A stretch of DNA of 64,000 nt from Sphingomonas sp. TDK1 (GTDB lineage: Bacteria > Pseudomonadota > Alphaproteobacteria > Sphingomonadales > Sphingomonadaceae): the NCBI RefSeq assembly GCF_001650735.1, contig NZ_LXVY01000048.1, forward strand, positions 62,001 to 126,000, given 5' to 3'. Made by a program: the position numbers and the translations under genes. Every line of letters begins with the position of its first letter. Positions within the stretch are counted from its first letter, which is position 1. Below the pieces are notes generated by a model that was not told the origin of the DNA, searched no databases, and saw nothing but the letters and a program-made list of their open reading frames with translations. Below are positions 23,806-32,403 of the stretch, piece after piece.

Positions 23806-23909
23806 GCCAGACGAACCCGCCGGTGGCAGAGGCCAAGCCCGCGCCGGCGCCGGAGCGGGCACCCCGCCCCCGGCTCGGCCTGCGCTACGGCGCGTCTTCG
23901 GACAAGTAA
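23802..23909 (+). CDS. Short Pro/Ala-rich frame closing the psp operon
   Basis: A 35-residue frame beginning GTG at a GTGA overlap with the preceding gene. The sequence is Pro/Ala/Arg-rich and ends PRLGLRYGASSDK. The 4-nt overlap favours it being translated. Low-complexity composition makes this a tentative call. No function can be offered. Confidence 0.4.
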   Translation: MSQTNPPVAEAKPAPAPERAPRPRLGLRYGASSDK

Positions 23910-23954
23910 CCGCGAGGCTGGAAAAAGCCGTGGCGCGCGGCTAGCGCGGTATCC

Positions 23955-24359
23955 ATGACCAGCCTTGCAGATCTCCAGGAAGAATACGGGTTTCTCGATG
24001 CCGACGATCGCTATCGCTTGCTGATCGATCTCGGCAAGGCACTTGAGCCGATGCCCGACCCGCTCAAGACCGATGCGACGCTGGTACGCGGCTGTTCGGC
24101 ATCGGTCTGGGTCTACCCGACCCGGACGGAGGATGGCCGGCTCCATTTCCTGGCGGATTCCAACGCCGCGATCACCAAGGGCATCATCGCCCTTGTACTG
24201 CTGACGGTGCAGGATCGCAGCCCGGCCGAGATCCAGGCGACGGACATCGAAGGCGGGCTGGCACCGTTCGACCTGAAGAACCAGCTCAGCTCGAACCGGA
24301 CCCAGGGCATACCCAACATGATCGCGCTGATCCGCGAAACCGCGGGACGATACGCCTGA
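23955..24359 (+). CDS. sufE: Cysteine desulfurase activator / sulfur acceptor SufE
   Basis: A 134-residue SufE-fold protein that takes persulfide sulfur from a SufS-type desulfurase. The acceptor cysteine is Cys47 in LVRGCSASVWVYP, equivalent to the GCQSQVW of enterobacterial SufE. The ADDRYRLLIDLGKALEPMP start is typical. It stands alone here, with no sufBCDS genes in the window, although two cysteine desulfurase genes lie at 8.6-10.8 kb. Confidence 0.9.
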   Translation: MTSLADLQEEYGFLDADDRYRLLIDLGKALEPMPDPLKTDATLVRGCSASVWVYPTRTEDGRLHFLADSNAAITKGIIALVLLTVQDRSPAEIQATDIEGGLAPFDLKNQLSSNRTQGIPNMIALIRETAGRYA

Positions 24360-24468
24360 TCCGGCGCAAGGAGCGCCACGCCCTGAAACCGTCATCCCGG
24401 CCTCCGCCTGGGTGACGCGGAAAAAGGACAGCGCCCCTGCCGCTAGGTCGACCGGGAAAGGGAAGGCC

Positions 24469-24768
24469 TCAGGAAAGTCCCAGTTCCCTGCCGACCTCCT
24501 CGAGATCCGCGCCCTTCTTCACGATCAGCCATTCGCGCGCCTGGGCGCCGTTGACCACCGTCACCGCGCCGCCGGGGCATACCCCCAGGCATTTGGTCTC
24601 GACCACCCCGACATCGGCCTTGCGCCCCTTGCCGAGTCCGAATTCCTTGCGCAGCGCCTTGGCGAGCGAGGATTTTCCCTTGGGACCGAAGCCGCCGCCG
24701 AGCTTCTTCGAGCACTTCCCGCAGACCAACACTGCATTGCCCCAGTTGGACGCGACCAGCTGGCTCAT
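24469..24768 (-). CDS. Thioredoxin-like [2Fe-2S] ferredoxin domain protein
   Basis: A 99-residue protein with cysteines in LVCGKCSKKLGGGFGPKGK and TKCLGVCPGGAVTVV, the CxxC...CxxxCP arrangement of thioredoxin-fold ferredoxins related to NuoE. The GVCPGGAV turn is strongly conserved in that group. The start MSQLVASNWGNA overlaps by 4 nt the end of the J-domain gene upstream, giving a two-gene operon. Redox partner unknown. Confidence 0.82.
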   Translation of the reverse strand: MSQLVASNWGNAVLVCGKCSKKLGGGFGPKGKSSLAKALRKEFGLGKGRKADVGVVETKCLGVCPGGAVTVVNGAQAREWLIVKKGADLEEVGRELGLS

Positions 24769-25301
24769 TGCGGCTTCCACTGGCGCCGATCCTCGGCGGT
24801 CTTGAGCACGTCGTACGCGGCCTGGATCGCCTGGAACTGCCTGGCGGCAGCGGCGTCGTTCGGCCGCACGTCCGGGTGATACTCCTTGGCAAGTCGGCGC
24901 CAAGCGCCGCGCACCGCCTCGAACGTGGCGTCCACGTCCAGCTCCAGCACTTCCAGCGCTTTCATCTCGTCGCGCGAGCGGCTGCCGTCGCCGGGCCCGG
25001 CCCAGCTGTTCGTGGCCGAATGCGCATAGCCGTTCGCGGTGCGGCGTTCGTTCGCTTCGCGCTTCGCCGCCTCTTCCGCGGTCAGGCCGGCGAAATAGTC
25101 CCAGTTGCGATTATACTCCGCGGCGTGTTCCTCGCAGAAATACCAGCGGTCCGGATTGTTCGGGGACTTGGGCGCCGGCCGGTCTCCGGGCTTGTCGCAG
25201 CCGTCGCGGTCGCACAGCCGCACGCGCGCGGCCTCGCGTTCGGAGCCGTACTCGCGCCAGCGGGGGAAACCCCAGTCCATCGATCGCGTATGTCGCGCCA
25301 T
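24765..25301 (-). CDS. J-domain protein with N-terminal Cys/His cluster
   Basis: A 178-residue protein. The N-terminal half has CDRDGCDKPGDRPAP and WYFCEEHAAEYN, a cysteine/histidine set that may bind zinc. The C-terminal ~60 residues form a J domain with the HPD tripeptide in RLAKEYHPDVRPND and FQAIQAAYDVLKTA. It would stimulate an Hsp70 ATPase. The start is uncertain between MARHTRSMDWGF (25301) and MDWGF (25280). I chose the longer form. Confidence 0.8.
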   Translation of the reverse strand: MARHTRSMDWGFPRWREYGSEREAARVRLCDRDGCDKPGDRPAPKSPNNPDRWYFCEEHAAEYNRNWDYFAGLTAEEAAKREANERRTANGYAHSATNSWAGPGDGSRSRDEMKALEVLELDVDATFEAVRGAWRRLAKEYHPDVRPNDAAAARQFQAIQAAYDVLKTAEDRRQWKPQ

Positions 25302-25362
25302 AGCCGGCCCAGATAGGCGCGGCGCCGGCCAAAGGCCAGAGCCACGCGCGCACAAGTATAAT

Positions 25363-25745
25363 GCCAGAGGGCCTGTAAGCCGGGTTCTGTCCACCCCGTA
25401 AGGGGATAGGCGACCATTCCTCTAGGCGACGGATTGCTCCGCCGCTCCAGCAACCAACCCGGACGACGCGCCGGAACGAGGCGCATGTGCCGTCCCTATT
25501 CGGTCTTGCTCCCGGTGGGGTTTACCAAGCCGCTTCCGTTACCGGTCGCGCGGTGCGCTCTTGCCGCACCCTTTCACCCTTGCCCTTACCTCGGCGAACC
25601 GAGGCAGTGGGCGGTCTGCTCTCTGTGGCACTTTCCCTGGGGTCGCCCCCGGCGGGCATTACCCGCCACCGTCGTTCCGTGGAGCCCGGACTTTCCTCCC
25701 CCTGCTTTTGCAAGCAGGCGGCGGCCGCCCGGCCCTCTGGCGCGG
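25363..25745 (-). ncRNA. rnpB: RNase P RNA (class A)
   Basis: The minus strand carries the hallmark RNase P elements: GAGGAAAGTCCGGGCTCCAC near the 5' end (P4 5' half and J region) and, near the 3' end, GGCTTACAGGCCCTCTGG. The ends pair with each other through AGAGGGCC/GGCCCTCT (P1). The length of ~380 nt fits alphaproteobacterial class A RNA. End positions are estimated from the P1 helix and may be off by several bases. It processes 5' leaders of tRNA precursors. Confidence 0.9.
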
Positions 25746-25781
25746 ACCGCTCTAGCGACTCGGCGCGGCGGTGCAAGCGGT

Positions 25782-26351
25782 TCAGTGCGCGGCGGGCGGC
25801 GGCGGTGCGGATCGCGTGACCGGCGCGGGGCCGACATCGGACGCCTTGACCGGTGCGGGCGTGGGCTCCGGCGGCGCGATCGGCGCAGGTGCCGGCGCGG
25901 GAGCGGGCGCAGCAGCCTTGGCCTTCACCTCGGCGGTTTCCTTGCCACCCTGATCGTTTTCCGGCCTGGCGCGCTCCGCCTGTTCGGCCTGCGCCTTCTT
26001 GGCGTCCTCCGCCTCGCGCGCCTTCTCGGCATCGGCCTCCCCGGCCTCGCGTTCGGCAGGCGAGATCTTCGGATGGCCCATCGCGGTGCCCCAGGCCTGG
26101 ACCTCGATCCGCCACTGGGTGCTGGCCGTGCCGCCCGCGATCGCCGCGCGGCGATAATCGGCGGCGACGCTCACGACATTCTCCGCGCCCGAGACGCGCG
26201 CGACGCGGTGCAGCTCCGCCGTGGCCTCCGCCGCGGTGGGTGCGTTGACGATACCCACGCCGGGCCCCTTGTCGTCGCCCCGAACGACAGAGCTCATGCG
26301 AACATGTACAGGCCCCATCGGGGTCATGGCAGGTCGAATCGACATGGTCAC
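25782..26351 (-). CDS. Hypothetical protein with charged coil and Pro/Ala-rich tail
   Basis: A 189-residue protein. Residues ~15-100 form a compact part (VHVRMSSVVRGDDKGPG, SGAENVVSVAADYRRAAIAG, QWRIEVQAWG). Then come an Ala/Glu/Lys-rich helix (EAGEADAEKAREAEDAKKAQ) and a Pro/Ala tail ending PPPPAAH. No signal peptide. GGAGGT lies 7 nt before the GTG at 26351, which is preferred to a TTG at 26378 and an ATG at 26345. It sits just upstream of rnpB. Not recognised. Confidence 0.6.
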   Translation of the reverse strand: MTMSIRPAMTPMGPVHVRMSSVVRGDDKGPGVGIVNAPTAAEATAELHRVARVSGAENVVSVAADYRRAAIAGGTASTQWRIEVQAWGTAMGHPKISPAEREAGEADAEKAREAEDAKKAQAEQAERARPENDQGGKETAEVKAKAAAPAPAPAPAPIAPPEPTPAPVKASDVGPAPVTRSAPPPPAAH

Positions 26352-26430
26352 CGTCAGTACCTCCGGTGTCCACCCCAACAGAATGCGCTTAGAAATCCGT
26401 AACCAATCATGGTTACCGCAGGCGATTCCC

Positions 26431-27132
26431 TTAGTCGTCGCCTTGTGGACGGGGAAGCAGCAGCGCGAGCAGGATGCAGCGGCATTCCATGTCGATCTCG
26501 CCGTCGATCAGCTCCGGCCGGAACCGACGCTGGAAGGCGGTGACCGCCGCGACGGGATCGGTCACGTCATAGCCGAACCGCTCCAGCGCCAGCATGAAAC
26601 CGCCCTCCGGCCAGCCCGGATCGACCAGGTTGCGCGTCGGTCGCGGCAGCGCCAGCCGCAGCCGCGCCAGCGCATGCCAGTTGAACAGCTCGCCCGGATC
26701 CTGCTTGCGCGCCGGCGCCACATCCGAATGGCCGACCACGTTGCCGCGGGTGATGCCGTGCCGTGCCTTGATGTCGGCGACGAGCGGGATCAGCGAGCTC
26801 ATCTGCGCGCTCGTGAACGGCCGGTAGCCGAGTTCATGGCCGGGATTGACGATCTCGATCCCGATCGACGCTGAGTTCACATCGTCGATGCCCCGCCAAT
26901 GGGCGCGCCCCGCGTGCCAGGCACGCTTGTCCTCCTCCACCAGGCGGAAGATGCGGCCATCCTCCTCGATCAGATAATGCGCCGAGACCTGCGCCTCCGG
27001 ATCGCGCAGCCGCGCCAGCGCCGCCTCCCCGCTCTCCATGCCCGTGTAATGGAGGACGATCATCGAGACGGGAGAGAGGCGTGCGCCGAAGTTCGGCGAC
27101 GGTGCGTCAAGAATTTCAAGGCCGCTGGTCAT
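26431..27132 (-). CDS. N-acetylmuramoyl-L-alanine amidase (AmpD/AmiD type)
   Basis: A 233-residue amidase_2 enzyme. Zinc/catalytic motifs: MIVLHYTGMESG, RAWHAGRAHWRG, SIGIEIVNPGHE and GHSDVAPARKQDPGELF. A C-terminal peptidoglycan-binding-like part (DPVAAVTAFQRRFRPELIDG) is present, as in AmiD. There is no signal peptide, which favours a cytosolic AmpD-like role in muropeptide recycling. nagZ, another recycling enzyme, lies at 49.0 kb. It is 42 nt downstream of cheR and probably separately expressed. Confidence 0.87.
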   Translation of the reverse strand: MTSGLEILDAPSPNFGARLSPVSMIVLHYTGMESGEAALARLRDPEAQVSAHYLIEEDGRIFRLVEEDKRAWHAGRAHWRGIDDVNSASIGIEIVNPGHELGYRPFTSAQMSSLIPLVADIKARHGITRGNVVGHSDVAPARKQDPGELFNWHALARLRLALPRPTRNLVDPGWPEGGFMLALERFGYDVTDPVAAVTAFQRRFRPELIDGEIDMECRCILLALLLPRPQGDD

Positions 27133-27173
27133 GCATTCTTCTACTGCGCGCAACGGCGCTGACAATCCGTCCG

Positions 27174-28025
27174 TCAGTTCGCCGCTGCCAGCGGCGCCGA
27201 CTGCACCTCGGCCGTGCGATAGAAGCCGCGAAACGCCTCGCTCGGCGTAAAATGCTCGGTCAGCCCGATCACCGTCTCGCCCGCACCCAGGATCAGCAAT
27301 CCGCCCGGCTGGATCGCGGTCGCCAGCCGGTCGAACACCTGGCGGCGCAGCGGCAGCGAGAAATAGAGCATCACGTTGCGGCACAGAATGATGTCGAACT
27401 TGCCCGGCGGCGGCGCGTCGGCGGTCAGGTTCTGCTGGCGGAACTGGACCCGGCGCACCAGATCCTGCTTGGCCACCCATTCACCGCCGTCGCACTCGAA
27501 CCATTCGACCATCCGGCGCACCGGCAGGCCGCGCTGGATCTCGAACTGCGAATAGCGCCCTGCCCGCGCCCGGCCGAGCGCCGCTGCCGATACGTCGGTA
27601 GCGACGATCTCCGGCGGCATCGGAAAGGCGGCCGCCTTTTCCGCGAACAGCATCGCCAGCGACAGCGGCTCCTGCCCCGTGGAGCAGCCCGCGGACCAGA
27701 GCCGCAGCCGGCGATTGCCGATCTCCGCCTGGATCGCCGTCGCCGCCGCGGCCACCTGCTCCAGCACCGCCACGTCGCGAAAAAAGCTGGTCTCCTGGTT
27801 CAGCAGCACGTCCACCACCTGGTCGGCCAACGCGCCGGAACGCGCCCCAAGCAGCTGCCCCACCAGCGCGTCGAGGCTGGGCAGCCCCCGCTCGCGCAGC
27901 ACCGGCTTCAGCGCCGTTTCGATCCGCCATGCCCGATTGGCCGCGATCTGCTGGCCGGTCCGCTGCTCCAGCAGCGATCCGATCAGTTGCATCGCTCCAC
28001 CGCTAGGCGCCATATTCTCGATCAT
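27174..28025 (-). CDS. cheR: Chemotaxis protein methyltransferase CheR
   Basis: A 283-residue SAM-dependent methyltransferase that methylates glutamates of chemoreceptors. It has the N-terminal helical CheR_N domain with LLNQETSFFRDVAVLEQ and a Rossmann domain with LWSAGCSTGQEPLSLAMLF (SAM-binding) and DIILCRNVMLYFS. Its ATG overlaps the cheB stop by 4 nt. Last gene of the che-chpT cluster. Confidence 0.93.
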   Translation of the reverse strand: MIENMAPSGGAMQLIGSLLEQRTGQQIAANRAWRIETALKPVLRERGLPSLDALVGQLLGARSGALADQVVDVLLNQETSFFRDVAVLEQVAAAATAIQAEIGNRRLRLWSAGCSTGQEPLSLAMLFAEKAAAFPMPPEIVATDVSAAALGRARAGRYSQFEIQRGLPVRRMVEWFECDGGEWVAKQDLVRRVQFRQQNLTADAPPPGKFDIILCRNVMLYFSLPLRRQVFDRLATAIQPGGLLILGAGETVIGLTEHFTPSEAFRGFYRTAEVQSAPLAAAN

Positions 28026-29113
28026 CGCGCGCCTCCCCTGCCGATCAGTCGGCCAATCTCTTCCGGCGGCAGCACGGCGCTAGCCCGCCCCGCCGTCGCC
28101 ACCGCACCGGGCATGCCCCACACCACGGACGTCGCCTGGTCCTGCACCAGCACCTTGGCACCCATCTCGACCATCCGGCCGGCACCCTCGCACCCGTCGC
28201 GCCCCATGCCGCTCAGCACCACGCCAAGCGCGCGATTGCCGAAGACCTCCGCGACGCTGTCGAACATCGGGTCGACCGAGGGCATGCAGCCGCTGCGCAC
28301 CCATTCGGTGCTCAGCCGGATCGCCGCGCCGTCGGACGTACGCACCACGCGGATATGTGCCTCGCCGGGCGCGATGATGATCCGGCCGGGCCGGATCCGC
28401 AGCCGGTCCGTCGCCACCTCGCAGGGGCGGCTGCCGAGCACCGCGAGCTGGGTCGCGAAATAGCTCATGAAGCTGGGCGGCAGATGCTGCGTCACCAGGA
28501 TGGGATGCTGGAAGCCTGCCGGAATTTGCCGGAACAGCTGGCTCAGCGCGTGGATGCCCCCGGTGGAGGCGCCGATCGCGACGATCTGGAACGGGTCGAG
28601 CTGCACCGCGGCGGCGGCAGGGCGCGGCGGCGGCGGTGCCGTCACCGGGCAGACCGTCACCGGCTCGCCCGGCATGTCGAACAGCTTGGCGAGCCGCTCC
28701 TCCAGCACTTCGGCGAACCGCCCCCCGAACGCCCCGACGCCGGGTTTCACCAGCGTGTCGGCCGCACCCAGCGCAAGCGCCTGCAGCGTGGTGGCGGCGC
28801 CTTCGTCGGCCGAGGAGGAAACGATCAGCACCTTGGCGCCTCTGCCCGCAGCGACCACGTCGGGCAGTGCGGTGAGCCCGTCGATACCGGGCATCGCGAT
28901 GTCGAGCAGGACGATATCCACCGTCTCGCGGCGGAGGAAGTCCAGGGCGGCACGCGCGTCGCTCAGCGCCGCCGTCACCCGGAACCGCCGCGTACCCTCG
29001 ATCATGCGGCTCAGCACCGACCGCGCGACGACCGAATCGTCGACGATCAGTACGCGTCCCTGGAGAGGCGCGCCGGCCGGCTCGTGCGGTTGCGGGGATG
29101 GCAGGCTCGTCAC
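28022..29113 (-). CDS. cheB: Chemotaxis response regulator methylesterase CheB
   Basis: A 363-residue protein. The N-terminal receiver has RVLIVDDSVVARSVLSRMI and the phosphoacceptor in IVLLDIAMPGIDGL. The C-terminal methylesterase has the catalytic serine in AIGASTGGIHALSQLF, the histidine in VTQHLPPSFM and the aspartate in SGMGRDGCEGAGRM. It demethylates chemoreceptors. The GTG at 29113, with GGAG 10-13 nt upstream, is preferred to a long in-frame extension without coding character. Confidence 0.93.
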   Translation of the reverse strand: MTSLPSPQPHEPAGAPLQGRVLIVDDSVVARSVLSRMIEGTRRFRVTAALSDARAALDFLRRETVDIVLLDIAMPGIDGLTALPDVVAAGRGAKVLIVSSSADEGAATTLQALALGAADTLVKPGVGAFGGRFAEVLEERLAKLFDMPGEPVTVCPVTAPPPPRPAAAAVQLDPFQIVAIGASTGGIHALSQLFRQIPAGFQHPILVTQHLPPSFMSYFATQLAVLGSRPCEVATDRLRIRPGRIIIAPGEAHIRVVRTSDGAAIRLSTEWVRSGCMPSVDPMFDSVAEVFGNRALGVVLSGMGRDGCEGAGRMVEMGAKVLVQDQATSVVWGMPGAVATAGRASAVLPPEEIGRLIGRGGAR

Positions 29114-29138
29114 GCGGGTGCGCTCCGGCGGGATAGGG

Positions 29139-29504
29139 TCAGGCGACGCCGACGATCTGCAACTTGCTTTCCAGCGTCTCGCGATCAAACGGCTTCATCA
29201 CATATTCGTCGGCACCCGCCTCGATGGCGGCGCGGATATAGGCCATGCCGTTCTCGGTGGTGCAGAACACCACCTTGGGACGCTGCTCCAGACCCGAATT
29301 CTTCAGTGCGCGCAGGAAGTCCATTCCGCTCATTACCGGCATGTTCCAGTCGAGCAGCACAACGTCGGGCGGCGTCGCCAGGCACGCATCCAGCGCCTCG
29401 CGGCCATCACTGGCCTCCCGAACTTCGAAGTCGAGGGTTTCGAGGATGTGCCGGGCGACTTTCCGGATCACTTTCGAATCGTCCACGACGAGGCACGTCT
29501 TCAT
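29139..29504 (-). CDS. cheY: Chemotaxis response regulator CheY
   Basis: A 121-residue stand-alone receiver. Acidic pocket CLVVDDSKVIRK, phosphoacceptor Asp in VVLLDWNMPVMSGMDFL, conserved Thr in VVFCTTENGMAYI and Lys in YVMKPFDRETLE. It switches flagellar motor rotation or, in alphaproteobacteria with several CheYs, acts as a phosphate sink. Located between cheB (25 nt) and cheW (76 nt). Confidence 0.92.
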   Translation of the reverse strand: MKTCLVVDDSKVIRKVARHILETLDFEVREASDGREALDACLATPPDVVLLDWNMPVMSGMDFLRALKNSGLEQRPKVVFCTTENGMAYIRAAIEAGADEYVMKPFDRETLESKLQIVGVA

Positions 29505-29580
29505 GGGTCCCTGTTCCCCTGGCAGGTGTCTTTGAATTTCCACTTTACCTGCAAGGTGTAAGCTTCGCGTTAATTGCTGT

Positions 29581-30009
29581 TCATGAAAGCAGTGCCGATG
29601 CCGGCACCAACGCCGCGAGATCGACGACCAGGATCGGCTCGCCGTCGCGCTCCACCAGGCCGCGCGCGGCGTTGCGCCAGTTTCCTTCCAGCGCGATGCC
29701 GCTGGCGAGCGGCCGCAGTTCGAAAGGCGCCACGTCATCCAGCGTGTCGACCAGCATCGCATAATGATGCCCGTCGATCTGCGTGATGACCGCCCGCCGT
29801 GCGAGCGTGCACCCTTCCAGTCCCAGGGCAGCCTCGGTATCGACGACGGTCACCACCCGGCTGCGCAGGGCCGCCAGACCGCGAACCGCCTTGGCGGCAC
29901 GCGGTACCGCGGTCACTTCGCCGATGTCGACCACCGATTCGACCTGGTCGGAATCGATCGCGACCGTCCGCCCCGCCACTTCGGCGATCAGATAGAGCTG
30001 CTGTGCCAT
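29581..30009 (-). CDS. cheW: Chemotaxis coupling protein CheW
   Basis: A 142-residue CheW-domain protein linking receptors to CheA. Recognisable segments: YLIAEVAGRTVAIDSDQVES, VRGLAALRSRVVTVVDTEAA and the final EPILVVDLAALVPASA. The ATG shares one base with the cheA stop (TGATG), indicating coupled translation. Confidence 0.9.
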   Translation of the reverse strand: MAQQLYLIAEVAGRTVAIDSDQVESVVDIGEVTAVPRAAKAVRGLAALRSRVVTVVDTEAALGLEGCTLARRAVITQIDGHHYAMLVDTLDDVAPFELRPLASGIALEGNWRNAARGLVERDGEPILVVDLAALVPASALLS

Positions 30010-32327
30010 CAGCGGGATCCTCGCGCACCGACGCGCGCCTCGAGTGCGAACAGCAACCCTGCCCGGTCATAGCGATATACGCTGTCGTCGCCCGGCTCGG
30101 CCTGGCGCTTGCGGCGCAGGCGGACCACCGGCGCCGAGGGTGTCGGCGGCTCGGCCGCATCGGCGGCAAGGACCACCGCAGGAACCTCGCCGGGGGAAAG
30201 GCTCGCAGATACGCGATAGCCGGCCGTTTCCAGCAGCGGCCGCACGAACGTCGCCAGCCAGCCGTCGCGATCGCCTGCCAGCAGGCACAGCGGCGCATCG
30301 GCAGCGGCGATGCGATCGACATGCATATCGAACACCCAGAGCACGTCGAGGACCTCGATCTGCGCGCCGTCGAGCAGCGCCACGCCCGCGGCCGGCCCAG
30401 GGGAGCGGGCCGGTGCGATGTGGGCCGGCAAGGTCACGATCTCGATTGCCTCGTCGATGGCATAGGCGACCTCGGCGTCCTCGTCCTTCAGCCGCAGCAC
30501 GCTCAGGCGCTCGCGACCATCCAGCGATCCCTGCATCGCGAGGGGCACGATGCGGCCGTCGATCGCCAGCCGGTGACTTCCGGCCGCAAGCTGGACCTGG
30601 GCTGCGGCGACCTTCTCGACCCGGTCCACCGCCGCCAGCGGTACCGCGCGACGGACACCGTCCAGATCGTCGAACAGCAGCGCGGGCAGGCCCGGCGCGG
30701 CCTCGTCCTCGCCATCGCCGCCAAACGCTGCGTTCAGATCGCGGCTGAAATCGAGCCCGCCCACCCGCGCCATCCCGGCACAGTCGAGCAGCAGCATCGG
30801 CAGCCCGGAATCGGGCAGCGTCTGGCCGGCATAGATGCCCGTCGCCATCACCGCCGGGGAAGCCGGCTTGATCACCAGTTCCTCATTGTCGAGCACGGTA
30901 TCGACGGCGAGGGCATAGCTGCCCGCCCCCGCCCCCACGATGACCAGCATCGGCGGGGCATCCATCGCCCGATCCGGACGGAGGTCGAGCAGCTTGCCCA
31001 TATCCAGCAGCGGCATCCGGCGCTCGCGCACGGTGGCGATCGGGGTGCCGCCCAGCGTGTCGATGCGGATCGCTTCGCCCCGCACGCTCACGATCTCCTC
31101 GATCGACTGGCGCGGAATTGCGAAGCGCTGCCGGCCCGTCCCGACGATGATCGCGGAGATGATCGAAAGCGTCAGCGGCACATGGATGGCGATCCGCAGA
31201 CCCTTGCCGGGCGCATTGTCCAGTTCCACCCGACCGCCGATCTGGTCGATGCTGGCCTTCACCACATCCATGCCGACGCCGCGGCCGCTGATCTCGGAAA
31301 CCACGTCCTTGCTGGACAGGCCGGGGTGGAACATCAGCTCCAGCTTGGCCGCCTCGGGCAGCGCGCGCAGTTCGCGTTCGGAGCGCACGCCGATCACCGC
31401 GAGCTTCTGGATCAGACGGTCGACGTTCACGCCCCGCCCGTCATCGGCGATGTCGATGATGATCTGGTTGCCCGATTGCCGCGCCGAAACGCACAGCCGG
31501 CCCACGTCGCGCTTGCCCGCTGCGCGGCGCTCCGCGGGGGTCTCGATGCCATGGTCGATCGCGTTGCGGATGATGTGCACCAGCGGATCGCGCATCACCT
31601 CGATCATCTCGCGATCGAGCTCGACATCGGATCCGTCGACCTGGAGCGCAACCGACTTGCCCAGCCCCGCCGCGGTATCGCGCACCATCCGCGGCAACGG
31701 GGAGAAGAGCGCGTCGATCTTTTGCATGCGGGTACGGGTGACGGTGTCGCGCATCTCGCCGACGGTGAGCGACAGCCGCTCCAGTGCCGCCTCGATGGAA
31801 GGGTCGAGTTCGCCCATCCGCAGCCGGCGGGCGAGCTCGTTGCGCGCCAGCACCATCTCGGACATGCCGCTCATCATGCGATCGAGCAGCTCGACGCCCA
31901 GCCGAACGCTGCGCGAGGGAGCGCGCTGCGCCACCGGGCTCGGCAGCACGATCTCTTCGGAGCCTTCGGCCAGCGCCGCGATCAGCAGTTCCTCGCCGCT
32001 GTCGTCCAGCGCCGCGCCGGCGTCGATCGCCTCGACGATCTCGCCGATCCGGTCGACGATCGCCAGCACTGCGTTGACCAGCGCCCGATCCGGCACCCGC
32101 GCCCCGTCGCGCACTTGCGCCAGCACGTCCTCGGCGGCGTGGGCCAGCCGCTCCAGGCGCGGCAGGTCGAGAAAGCCGCAGCTTCCCTTCACGGTGTGCA
32201 CGAAACGGAAAATGGCGTCGAGCCGCGCCCGGTCGTCGGGCTGCGACTCCCAGGCGACGATCTCGCCAGAAAGCGCCTCGAGCGTTTCGCGCGTCTCGGC
32301 GATGAAGTCCTGCAGCAGGTCGTCCAT
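30009..32327 (-). CDS. cheA: Chemotaxis histidine kinase CheA with extra C-terminal domains
   Basis: A 772-residue kinase. An N-terminal HPt domain has His44 in FRFVHTVKGSCGFL. Then come a dimerisation helix (RLGVELLDRMMSGMSEMVLA), an ATPase domain with HIIRNAIDHGIETPAERRA, DDGRGVNVDRL and SGRGVGMDVVK, and a CheW-like regulatory domain (~530-650). After it is another CheW-like stretch (ALLFDDLDGVRRAVPLAAVD) and a short receiver-like segment (APLCLLAGDRDGWLATFV) that lacks the usual phosphoacceptor context. A P2 domain is not obvious. ATG at 32327 (MDDLLQDFIAETRE) is preferred to an ATG 33 nt upstream. Confidence 0.9.
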   Translation of the reverse strand: MDDLLQDFIAETRETLEALSGEIVAWESQPDDRARLDAIFRFVHTVKGSCGFLDLPRLERLAHAAEDVLAQVRDGARVPDRALVNAVLAIVDRIGEIVEAIDAGAALDDSGEELLIAALAEGSEEIVLPSPVAQRAPSRSVRLGVELLDRMMSGMSEMVLARNELARRLRMGELDPSIEAALERLSLTVGEMRDTVTRTRMQKIDALFSPLPRMVRDTAAGLGKSVALQVDGSDVELDREMIEVMRDPLVHIIRNAIDHGIETPAERRAAGKRDVGRLCVSARQSGNQIIIDIADDGRGVNVDRLIQKLAVIGVRSERELRALPEAAKLELMFHPGLSSKDVVSEISGRGVGMDVVKASIDQIGGRVELDNAPGKGLRIAIHVPLTLSIISAIIVGTGRQRFAIPRQSIEEIVSVRGEAIRIDTLGGTPIATVRERRMPLLDMGKLLDLRPDRAMDAPPMLVIVGAGAGSYALAVDTVLDNEELVIKPASPAVMATGIYAGQTLPDSGLPMLLLDCAGMARVGGLDFSRDLNAAFGGDGEDEAAPGLPALLFDDLDGVRRAVPLAAVDRVEKVAAAQVQLAAGSHRLAIDGRIVPLAMQGSLDGRERLSVLRLKDEDAEVAYAIDEAIEIVTLPAHIAPARSPGPAAGVALLDGAQIEVLDVLWVFDMHVDRIAAADAPLCLLAGDRDGWLATFVRPLLETAGYRVSASLSPGEVPAVVLAADAAEPPTPSAPVVRLRRKRQAEPGDDSVYRYDRAGLLFALEARVGARGSR

Positions 32328-32403
32328 GGGGCCCCGGTGGAAATTTCCAGCGACCACCATGGCGACCGAGGGTTAATACCCGGTTATGGAGCGTGTCGGC
32401 CGC

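Noticed and set aside
27793-27830. Short palindromic stretches inside cheR as regulatory hairpins
   Set aside because: Such stems occur by chance throughout GC-rich coding sequence and are not positioned at gene ends here.
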